Part shown: one piece after another, positions 1 to 5,203 of the stretch
Layout of the letters: every line of letters begins with the position of its first letter
How positions within the stretch are numbered: the stretch's first letter is position 1
Assembly: GCA_002687665.1 (NCBI GenBank)
Contig: NZAX01000028.1
Coordinates: 1-5,203 of the forward strand
Origin: Flavobacteriaceae bacterium
GTDB taxonomy: Bacteria > Bacteroidota > Bacteroidia > Flavobacteriales > Flavobacteriaceae
DNA length: 5,203 nucleotides
Reading direction: 5' to 3'
Position numbers and translations under genes: made by a program
Notes under the pieces: generated by a model
Database searches by the model: none
Told to the model about the DNA's origin: nothing
Seen by the model: the letters and a program-made list of their open reading frames with translations, nothing else

Positions 1-564
1 ATCGAGCAAAAGAAGGTCGTGAGATTTGAGCAGGATCTTTGCCAATTCGATTCGCATTCGCCAACCTCCAGAGAAGGTAGCTGTTAGCTGACCAAAATCA
101 TGGGGAGTGAAACCCAGTCCTGCCAATATTTTTTCTGATCGTGCTTTGTATTGATACCCCCCTATGACTTCAAACGTACCGCCCAAATCACTTAACTCTT
201 GGATGAGTTCTTGGTAGTCATCGCTTTCGTAATCAGTTCTTTTATTGAGCAATCTGCTGACTTCGTCTTGACGGGATTGATTTTTTAAAATTTCAGGAAA
301 AGCTTGAAAGGTCTCCTCCAAAACTGTTCGATGATTTTCTACTTCTAACTCTTGCGGCAAATATCCGATGGTGGCATTTTTTTCAAGAGAAATCTCTCCT
401 ACTGAGATACTGTAATTTCCAGCCAATAATTTGAGTAGCGTACTTTTTCCGGCCCCATTTTTTCCAATCAGCCCAATACGGTCTCCTCGACCAATTCTAA
501 AGGATAGGCTCTCAAAAAGCACCTCCCCTCCAAAAGAAACCCCCAAATTATGAACATCAAGCAT
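1..564 (-). CDS. ABC-F family ATPase, N-terminal part (cut by left edge)
   Basis: This is the first 188 residues of an ABC-F ATPase, a soluble protein class without membrane domains that acts on ribosomes (EttA, Uup and YdiF are relatives). The first nucleotide-binding domain is nearly complete: Walker A GKNGAGKST at residues 34-42, Q-loop YLPQE at 68-72, and the ABC signature FSGGWRMR at 164-171, whose GGWRMR form is typical of ABC-F. The last visible residues, LLLLD (184-188), are Walker B; its catalytic glutamate would be the next residue outside the window. The linker and second ATPase domain are missing, so the subfamily cannot be assigned. The ATG at 562-564 fits the family's usual start, with the first strand (MLDVHNLGVSF) beginning at once. 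Only 12 bases separate it from the stop of the upstream oxidoreductase, so the two are probably co-transcribed. No clear Shine-Dalgarno is present; the leader is A-rich. Family call is firm, the specific function is not. Confidence 0.93.
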   Translation of the reverse strand, partial: MLDVHNLGVSFGGEVLFESLSFRIGRGDRIGLIGKNGAGKSTLLKLLAGNYSISVGEISLEKNATIGYLPQELEVENHRTVLEETFQAFPEILKNQSRQDEVSRLLNKRTDYESDDYQELIQELSDLGGTFEVIGGYQYKARSEKILAGLGFTPHDFGQLTATFSGGWRMRIELAKILLKSHDLLLLD

Positions 565-576
565 GAGTTGTTTTTT

Positions 577-1632
577 TCAGTTGCGAAAATACTGTTTTTC
601 AAAACGTTTTATATCGGCTTCTGGGGGTAGTTTTTTTTTATTTTCTATGAATTCGAAGAGCCAGTTAGACAACAAAGGAGACATAAGCACTCCACGTGTT
701 CCTAATCCATTTAAAATATAAACATTTTCATATTTAGGGTGTCTGCCCAACAAAGGCCTTCTGTCGATCACAGTAGCTCTAATTTGAGCCTTATGTTCGA
801 GAATTTGGAAAGGAAGTTTTAAAAATTGTTTTAACTTAGAAAGTAGCCACTCTTTTCCCTCTTCTGATACTTTGGTGGTCTTGTCCTTTCGATTAAAAGT
901 CGCTCCCACCCAGAATGTCTTATTTCCCATAGGGGAAAGAAAAATAGGACCTTTAAATATAACCTCCTCAGTTAGTTGCTCGCACTTTATGGTGAGAATT
1001 TCTCCTTTAGAGCCGATTAGTGGTAAATAATTAAAATAAGGGTTGTTTAGTCCATGAAACCCCTCGCAAAATACTATCCGACAAGCTTTAATATTTTTAT
1101 ATTCTATGAACTCTCCTAGGATTATTTTCTTATGATCTAATTTTTCTGATAGGAATTGATGAGGAATAATTTTATTGATATAGTGGGTTAAAAGTCTTCT
1201 GATATCAACTCTGGCACTTTGGATTACCTCACCCATTGAAAATGGGGCGTTGACCTCTGAGAAATAATCTTTGGAGATCAATTGTTTATTTAAATATTTT
1301 TCGAGGGAAGTCCTTGAGGCAGCAACCGTCCAATCATTTTGCTCTTGAACATTATTAAAAATTCTATATATGGGTAAAGGATGAACAACATTTGTTTGAA
1401 CCCACTGTTCTAGATCGGAATAAAAAGAAAAAGCATAATCTAAAAAAACTGAGGCATTCCAAACAGGATTAAATCGTTTTAAAACTGTTGGATTGACAAT
1501 TCCTGCAGCAAGGTGAGAGGCACTTTCCTCGTCCGGAGCCACTACCACATAGCTTTTTTTATGTCTACGTAATTGTTCAGCATAACTAAGGCCAGCAATT
1601 CCAAATCCTACAATTAGTGTGTCTACTTTCAT
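577..1632 (-). CDS. FAD-dependent oxidoreductase, DAO family (MnmC2/ThiO-like)
   Basis: A 351-residue flavoprotein of the D-amino-acid-oxidase (DAO) fold, expected to be soluble; there is no signal peptide. The FAD-binding Rossmann motif GFGIAG is at residues 9-14 right after the first strand (VDTLIVGF). AAGIVNP at 42-48 resembles the second FAD-contacting segment of DAO proteins. The C-terminal FAD region has DRRPLLG at 290-296 and GLGTRG at 309-314, followed by SPLLSNWL. The G-L-x-x-R-G-x-x-x-x-P-L-L arrangement is closer to the oxidase half of the tRNA-modifying enzyme MnmC than to glycine oxidase ThiO. There is no fused methyltransferase domain. The substrate is not identifiable. I chose the ATG at 1630-1632; a TTG seven codons upstream (1651-1653) lies inside a hairpin and would add only MITLFLF before the conserved start. 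The stretch 1081-1200, within the variable middle of the protein, is only about 25% GC (30 of 120 bases). It sits between gldN, from which a terminator-like hairpin separates it, and the ABC-F gene 12 bases downstream. Confidence 0.88.
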   Translation of the reverse strand: MKVDTLIVGFGIAGLSYAEQLRRHKKSYVVVAPDEESASHLAAGIVNPTVLKRFNPVWNASVFLDYAFSFYSDLEQWVQTNVVHPLPIYRIFNNVQEQNDWTVAASRTSLEKYLNKQLISKDYFSEVNAPFSMGEVIQSARVDIRRLLTHYINKIIPHQFLSEKLDHKKIILGEFIEYKNIKACRIVFCEGFHGLNNPYFNYLPLIGSKGEILTIKCEQLTEEVIFKGPIFLSPMGNKTFWVGATFNRKDKTTKVSEEGKEWLLSKLKQFLKLPFQILEHKAQIRATVIDRRPLLGRHPKYENVYILNGLGTRGVLMSPLLSNWLFEFIENKKKLPPEADIKRFEKQYFRN

Positions 1633-1666
1633 AAATAAAAAAAGCGTTATCAAGAGATAACGCTTT
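1633..1666 (-). terminator. Rho-independent terminator after gldN
   Basis: A perfect 11-base-pair stem (1641-1651 pairs with 1656-1666) closes a 4-base loop (TCTT on the minus strand). On the minus strand the arm AAAGCGTTATC is followed by the loop, then GATAACGCTTT, and the last Ts run straight on into TTTTATTT. Stem plus T-run is the standard shape of an intrinsic terminator reading in the direction of gldN, whose stop codon begins at 1689. The opposite strand has no comparable T-run after the stem, so it is directional. Oddly, the downstream ATG (1632) is just 8 bases from the stem, so the element could also act as an attenuator or as a processing/stability hairpin within a longer operon. 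Confidence 0.85.
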
Positions 1667-1686
1667 AAAATTAATGGAATTTCAAG

Positions 1687-2589
1687 TTAATTGTTCCACA
1701 TGTCTTGTTCGTAGTCTCGAATAACGGATTTGATTCGTTCAGACTCTAATAACATTCTTAGAGCATCTTCATATATGTAGTCTTTTACCTCCCGATCCTC
1801 ATAGACATTTTCTTCCTTATAAATTGTAGAATTGAATCTTCTTGAATTCAGCATATGATCATATGTGATGGGCTGGGACGAATTTCTAGTATTGAAAACT
1901 TTATTGGTGTTAAGGGATGCCCTTGCATCTGGAAACCAAACCCAAAAGAGTTCAACCAAGTCTTCTTCCTCGCCTGCTAAAGTCTTAACAGCTACATCGG
2001 GAGCAACAGGGCAGACGGCCAAAAGTCGATATTTAAGTTCACCGAGTCGCTTATCGAAGTACCATGTACCTTTAATTTTATATTGTCTGATTTCGGCAGC
2101 AGTTATTCTTCTTCGCTCAATAAATTGGGGGTCAACAAAGCCATCAGCATTGAATTGTTCATAACCTGCATCGGTAGTATCAATAGCCACAAGTCTTTCC
2201 TGAATTTCCTCATAAGTAAGTTTTTCCTGAAAATAAGCGGATTTATAAACCTCTTTGATATTGCTATTACTAAGATTTTTTTTAAGCACATCAAACAAAG
2301 ATCTCCTTTCAGGGCCTAAGTTAAGGGTATCGGTAGGATAATAGTAAGGAAAGTTCACCCTCTCATCTAAATCAATAACTTCCCAAACAGTCTTAGACCA
2401 CATCACATCTCGGTCATCAACAAAACCATAAGCAAGGGGTGCTTCGTCATTAGCTTCTTTTTGTTGATCATTGAGGTTTCCCACTTCTTGAGGCACTCTG
2501 GCATTCAATAGATTGGCTTGTCCACTGGTGGTGTTGATTCCAGCAAAAATTAGGATTATTAATGATAACAGTTTGATAGCTTGACTCAT
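1687..2589 (-). CDS. gldN: T9SS/gliding motility protein GldN (PorN)
   Basis: GldN is a periplasmic T9SS protein that partners with the lipoprotein GldK in a ring under the outer membrane and is contacted by GldM; it is needed for secretion and, in gliders, motility. The 300-residue protein starts with a signal peptide (hydrophobic core about residues 6-18, likely cut near TSG-Q at 23/24). The mature part carries family hallmarks: a VDDRDVMWSKTVWEVIDLDE block at 57-76 followed by RVNFPYYYPTD, KGTWYFDKR at 173-181, ELFWVWFPDAR at 213-223, RRFNSTIYKEENVYEDR at 250-266 and the terminal DMWNN (296-300). It is slightly shorter than the Flavobacterium proteins as I remember them, mainly in the middle between about residues 140 and 165. 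The ATG at 2587-2589 follows the gldM stop by 11 bases, which points to one transcript. No second copy (gldO) follows; a terminator hairpin comes next instead. Confidence 0.97.
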   Translation of the reverse strand: MSQAIKLLSLIILIFAGINTTSGQANLLNARVPQEVGNLNDQQKEANDEAPLAYGFVDDRDVMWSKTVWEVIDLDERVNFPYYYPTDTLNLGPERRSLFDVLKKNLSNSNIKEVYKSAYFQEKLTYEEIQERLVAIDTTDAGYEQFNADGFVDPQFIERRRITAAEIRQYKIKGTWYFDKRLGELKYRLLAVCPVAPDVAVKTLAGEEEDLVELFWVWFPDARASLNTNKVFNTRNSSQPITYDHMLNSRRFNSTIYKEENVYEDREVKDYIYEDALRMLLESERIKSVIRDYEQDMWNN

Positions 2590-2600
2590 GACTTAAATGA

Positions 2601-4181
2601 TTAGTTGACCAACTGACAAATTACAGGCGAAATTTTCTTGAATTTATAAGAAGGGTTTTTGGGGTTAACTACCTTGATATCAAAAACTTGAACAGACTGA
2701 CCTGCTTTTGCTCTTCTTAAGGCACTTTTCGCTCTTGCATCCAGCTTACTTCCATTAATATTAATGGTTGGTTGTCCAGGAACTTTGAATTTAAAACTTA
2801 CCGTTTTTAAGGTAATGTCAAAGTCAAAATCTTCTAAAACAGCTCCAATACTTGAAATCTCCAAACTGGACTTGGGAATGGTAATCGACCCTGTCTGTTT
2901 TCTAACAGTACCCTGAGGAGCCGGAATATCTTTGATTCTAAATTTAGTGGTAGTTGAAACTCTTTGTCCATCTGGCAAAGTCCCGCTGGCAGAAATTTTA
3001 AGTTCTCTCCCTTTACCAGGAACCATGTTGTACTTACTTCCTCTTACTCTCCTGAGTCCAGGGGCCGACGCAGATACTTTATTGTCTGGTATGCCAGGTA
3101 TAGATATGGTCATAGGATTTTCAACTCCTCTGTAAACCACATTCATTTTATCTGCAGATATTACTGCAGAGTTAGGTTTAGCTATAACAGCATAGGATTG
3201 ATTTACAGGGATTTTAGACTCTACCCCATCATTGAGGAATATCAAATCTCCAGTGATCTCATGATCTCCAGGATTCCCTGCAGAAACATTAAGTTTAATC
3301 CCTCCAGCAATTAATTCATAGTCCTTTTCCTGAAGCGGTCTACCATCAAGTTTTAAATCAACACTATTAGGGTTTTGAGCCCCACCTTTTCTACCCAATA
3401 CAACACTTCCATCAAAAGTTTCACCTTGATAGTATGCCCCTTTTTCAGTTTTCAATAAACTTATATAGTTAGTTTCATTGACATTAGAGGACATCTTCAG
3501 CTCCTTACCCATTAGTGTGGCAAATACGTCATGCTCTGTTTGGCGTATATCGTTTTGCATCATAGAAAATTTAGCAAGGGAGGAAACCAAGGGAAAACCT
3601 TGAAAATTTGAATTCAACCATGGCTGATCCATACCATCTCTGTTTTGTATATTTCCATTTTCGTCACCCGTAAAAAAACGAGCTTCAACCATTTCTATAT
3701 ACTCTGGGTACTGACTACCAAAAACTTGAATAACATGCATCTTATAAGTATTAATCATATCGATGAACTCCTGAGCTGCTTCTCCTCCACCTTCTTTAAA
3801 GAAAATTACATCTAAAGCTTCTCCCTTATCCATTTGAGCATATTCTTTCAATTCTGGATCTTTTTCTCTTTGCTTTTCTGTAATTATGCTCATGATCTCA
3901 GATATTCTATCATAGAATTCATCCGATTCTTTTTTAATCTCATTGGCAGTTCTTAGGTGTCCTACCCACTTCCCACCTTTTTCTTCAGCATTTACCTTAA
4001 TATTTTCGAAAATATTATTATTGCTTTCATCTACCCTTACATTGGCATCACTAATTTTTTCAAACATCTGGCCAAATCCATCCAAAACTTCCTTACTTAC
4101 ATTCAAAGCAAGCATCGTGATGAATACCAGATACATCAAACTTATGAGTTTCTGCCTGGGTGTTTCTTTCGCTCCAGCCAT
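2601..4181 (-). CDS. gldM: T9SS/gliding motor protein GldM (PorM)
   Basis: GldM is the single-pass inner-membrane protein that pairs with GldL as the proton-driven T9SS motor and reaches across the periplasm to the GldK/GldN ring. The 526 residues match the usual family length. The N-terminus reads MAGAKETPRQKLISLMYLVF: R9 corresponds to the arginine described as pairing with the GldL membrane glutamate, and the single membrane helix runs about 11-29. A mostly helical periplasmic domain (about 35-225) ends with PWLNSNFQGFPLVSSLAKF (187-205), a family hallmark. Three beta-rich domains follow, at roughly 230-330, 335-420 and 422-526. The third domain begins ISADKMNVVYRGVENPMTIS (341-360); the last holds DFDFD at 451-455. 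Domain limits are my estimates from the known four-domain architecture. The ATG at 4179-4181 lies 8 bases after the gldL stop and 11 bases separate its stop from gldN, so the three genes form a tight operon. A perfect palindrome lies in codons 55-62. Confidence 0.98.
   Translation of the reverse strand: MAGAKETPRQKLISLMYLVFITMLALNVSKEVLDGFGQMFEKISDANVRVDESNNNIFENIKVNAEEKGGKWVGHLRTANEIKKESDEFYDRISEIMSIITEKQREKDPELKEYAQMDKGEALDVIFFKEGGGEAAQEFIDMINTYKMHVIQVFGSQYPEYIEMVEARFFTGDENGNIQNRDGMDQPWLNSNFQGFPLVSSLAKFSMMQNDIRQTEHDVFATLMGKELKMSSNVNETNYISLLKTEKGAYYQGETFDGSVVLGRKGGAQNPNSVDLKLDGRPLQEKDYELIAGGIKLNVSAGNPGDHEITGDLIFLNDGVESKIPVNQSYAVIAKPNSAVISADKMNVVYRGVENPMTISIPGIPDNKVSASAPGLRRVRGSKYNMVPGKGRELKISASGTLPDGQRVSTTTKFRIKDIPAPQGTVRKQTGSITIPKSSLEISSIGAVLEDFDFDITLKTVSFKFKVPGQPTININGSKLDARAKSALRRAKAGQSVQVFDIKVVNPKNPSYKFKKISPVICQLVN
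3998..4017. repeat. 20-base perfect palindrome inside gldM
   Basis: The bases form a perfect, spacer-free inverted repeat with half-site TAATATTTTC meeting its reverse complement at a central TCGA. It falls in codons 55-62 of gldM, just after the membrane helix, encoding NNIFENIK. The sequence is AT-rich, so chance is more likely than usual, and the amino acids read as ordinary GldM. Whether it binds a protein or folds in the mRNA cannot be told from sequence. Confidence 0.6.
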
Positions 4182-4189
4182 GTCCTATT

Positions 4190-4837
4190 CTAATTTTTGT
4201 TCATAGCATTAAGCATACCATTGTATACTTGGTTTAAAGCAGCAAGGTTAGACGATAAAGCTTCCATTTGTTGTTTGAGCTTCGCAGCATTTTCAGCAAC
4301 TTGGTCATTGAAAGCAGCATTATTGCCTGATGAACTAATTTGCGCAGCGTAGACTTGGTTGAGTTGCTGCAGTTTTTGGGAAGCCTCAGACATTTGTTGA
4401 CTGTAATTTTCAGAAGAAGACGCCGCATCAATTGCTGGAGATAATGCTTGTGCGGAAGCTTCTAAATTTTTGATACTTCTAGTTAGATTGTTCATCAATG
4501 TAACATCAAGCTTAGCTTCTTTTAGCATTTCATCAATTTTAGAGGAAAGTCCTTGCTCACCCCCTTTTGAAGTAGCTTTAGCTCCACCTCCTTTAACTTT
4601 CTTTACAAAGTCTTCGTGTTCTTCTTTTATTTCGCCAGTGTTCAATGCGGCTACCGTAAATATTAAAGCCTCAGTCCCAAGACCCAATCCAAGAACTAAA
4701 CCTCCGGTAATTGGACCTATCTCTAGGTGAAGGATCTTAAAAAGTGCTCCTATAATTACAACTGCACCTCCCAAACCAAATAGCATGTGCATTGCAACTT
4801 TTCCTCTTAATCTTTTTTTCAACAGTTTGTCATCCAT
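4190..4837 (-). CDS. gldL: T9SS/gliding motor protein GldL (PorL)
   Basis: GldL is the inner-membrane partner of GldM; the complex uses proton motive force to power T9SS secretion and gliding. The 215-residue protein has a short basic N-terminus (MDDKLLKKRLRGK), a first membrane helix at about 14-37 (HMLFGLGGAVVIIGALFKIL), a short periplasmic turn (HLEIGPITGG) and a second helix at about 45-65. GTEALIF at 54-60 places E56 within the second helix, matching the glutamate studied in Flavobacterium GldL (E49 there, as I recall). After the membrane part comes a charged and glycine-rich linker (68-97) and a long cytoplasmic, Gln/Ala/Ser-rich segment (98-215) that looks like coiled coil. Within it the motif LNQVY occurs at 159-163 and 201-205. 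The ATG at 4835-4837 is preceded by an A-rich leader. It is the second visible gene of the gldK-L-M-N order, 42 bases after gldK. Confidence 0.97.
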   Translation of the reverse strand: MDDKLLKKRLRGKVAMHMLFGLGGAVVIIGALFKILHLEIGPITGGLVLGLGLGTEALIFTVAALNTGEIKEEHEDFVKKVKGGGAKATSKGGEQGLSSKIDEMLKEAKLDVTLMNNLTRSIKNLEASAQALSPAIDAASSSENYSQQMSEASQKLQQLNQVYAAQISSSGNNAAFNDQVAENAAKLKQQMEALSSNLAALNQVYNGMLNAMNKN

Positions 4838-4879
4838 TTTAATGTAGTGTTATAGTTATGATGTTTTAAAAATATAAAT
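4838..4879. other. gldK-gldL intergenic spacer, AT-rich
   Basis: This is the widest gap within the gldKLMN cluster (42 bases against 11 and 8 for the others). It is very AT-rich and holds no hairpin followed by a T-run. A minus-strand TATATTTTT resembles the Bacteroidota -7 element (TAnnTTTG) only loosely, and no matching TTTG is apparent about 19 bases upstream. Read-through from gldK is therefore more likely than a separate promoter. The bases just before the gldL ATG (ACATTAAA) are A-rich, as is common for translation starts in this phylum. Confidence 0.5.
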
Positions 4880-5203
4880 TTATTTGATCTTAACCTTGGA
4901 TGTTCCAAGATAATCTTGAACAGTCCGGAATCCAATATAGCTTCGAGCAGTATCGGAGTATTCATAGTCTCTAGAACTTACTCTCAAAAAGTAAGCTACA
5001 TCTTTCCAGGAACCACCTCTGATAACTTTTCGAGATTCAGTTTTAACAGACATATTGGGATTAAGGGAAGCAACATACTCATAGGCTCCTGAATCATATG
5101 AGGAACTAGTCCATTCTGAAACATTCCCTGCCATATTAAACAGATTAAAATCATTGGGCAAATATGATTTGGCTTCAACAGTATAGACGGCTTGGTCAGC
5201 CGC
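4880..5203 (-). CDS. gldK: T9SS/gliding lipoprotein GldK (PorK), C-terminal part (cut by right edge)
   Basis: The reading frame runs without a stop from the right edge to TAA at 4880-4882, giving the last 107 residues of GldK, the outer-membrane-anchored lipoprotein that forms a periplasmic ring with GldN. The visible part is the C-terminal half of a formylglycine-generating-enzyme-like (FGE-sulfatase) fold: NLFNMAGNVSEW (GNVSEW at visible residues 26-31), RKVIRGGSW (RGGSW at 62-66) and YIGFRTV (GFR at 91-93). Where true FGE enzymes carry catalytic cysteines just after GGS(F/W), this protein has KDVAYFLRVSSRD; no cysteine occurs anywhere in the visible 107 residues, which agrees with a structural role. 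The protein ends in a short basic tail (STKVKIK-like, with SKVKIK at the end). Its position directly before gldLMN supports the name. A TTG at 5159-5161 is an internal codon, not the start; the true N-terminus with its lipobox is outside the window. Confidence 0.95.
   Translation of the reverse strand, partial: AADQAVYTVEAKSYLPNDFNLFNMAGNVSEWTSSSYDSGAYEYVASLNPNMSVKTESRKVIRGGSWKDVAYFLRVSSRDYEYSDTARSYIGFRTVQDYLGTSKVKIK

Noticed and set aside
1081..1200. Very AT-rich patch in the oxidoreductase gene (about 25% GC) as a sign of horizontal transfer
   Set aside because: The rest of the gene is similar to its neighbours and the patch encodes the variable Lys/Ile-rich middle of the protein, so local composition is a sufficient explanation.
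1633..1653. Earlier TTG start at 1651-1653 for the oxidoreductase, adding seven residues
   Set aside because: It lies inside the terminator hairpin and the extra MITLFLF precedes a conserved DAO N-terminus that begins naturally at the ATG at 1630-1632.
1852..1865. 14-base perfect palindrome CATATGATCATATG
   Set aside because: It lies in conserved gldN coding sequence (YDHML), is short and simple, and has no regulatory context.
1865..2164. A 99-residue open frame on the plus strand
   Set aside because: It lies wholly within gldN on the opposite strand, its composition is Ser-rich as in antisense shadows, and it has no recognisable motif.
3151..3170. Inverted repeat TCTGCAG with a 6-base spacer to CTGCAGA
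   Set aside because: Seven-base arms inside conserved gldM coding sequence, with no T-run or other context; consistent with chance.
2932..3314. Two overlapping plus-strand open frames opposite gldM
   Set aside because: They are antisense to a well-conserved gldM region, have no domain features and no plausible start context.
3943..4206. Two overlapping plus-strand open frames opposite the gldM N-terminus, somewhat hydrophobic
   Set aside because: Hydrophobic stretches arise from antisense reading of the coiled and membrane region of gldM; gldM in this stretch is unambiguous.
4838..4879. Possible internal promoter for gldLMN in the gldK-gldL spacer
   Set aside because: Only a loose match to the -7 element and no partner -33 TTTG at the right distance; AT-richness alone explains it.

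Overview
The window looks like a piece of a Bacteroidota chromosome. It is AT-rich, all genes lie on the minus strand, ribosome-binding sites are weak or A-rich rather than Shine-Dalgarno-like, and the central genes are the core of the type IX secretion system (T9SS) and gliding-motility machine, which is confined to this phylum and its close relatives. The style of the proteins, with a 215-residue GldL and a 300-residue GldN, would suit a Cytophagales-type organism, but this finer placement is a guess.

Read in the direction of transcription (right to left), the layout is: the C-terminal end of gldK (cut by the right edge), a 42-base AT-rich spacer, gldL, an 8-base gap, gldM, an 11-base gap, gldN, a strong hairpin plus T-tract that looks like an intrinsic terminator, a FAD-dependent oxidoreductase of the DAO family, a 12-base gap, and the N-terminal third or so of an ABC-F ATPase (cut by the left edge exactly at its first Walker B aspartate). 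No region above 300 bases lacks a gene. I see no tRNA, rRNA, CRISPR array, insertion sequence or origin.

How the parts work together, from established knowledge of T9SS: GldL and GldM form the inner-membrane motor driven by proton motive force, and GldM spans the periplasm. GldK (a lipoprotein) and GldN form a ring under the outer membrane that GldM contacts. Both members of the known motor charge pair are visible here, a glutamate in the second GldL membrane helix (E56) and R9 of GldM. The oxidoreductase and the ABC-F protein have no evident secretion role; they are downstream, co-oriented passengers or a separate unit.

I do not see a wholly new system. The best leads are the terminator placed only 8 bases before the start codon of the oxidoreductase, the MnmC2-like but stand-alone character of that oxidoreductase, a 20-base perfect palindrome inside gldM, and a heptad-spaced repeated motif in the GldL coiled coil.
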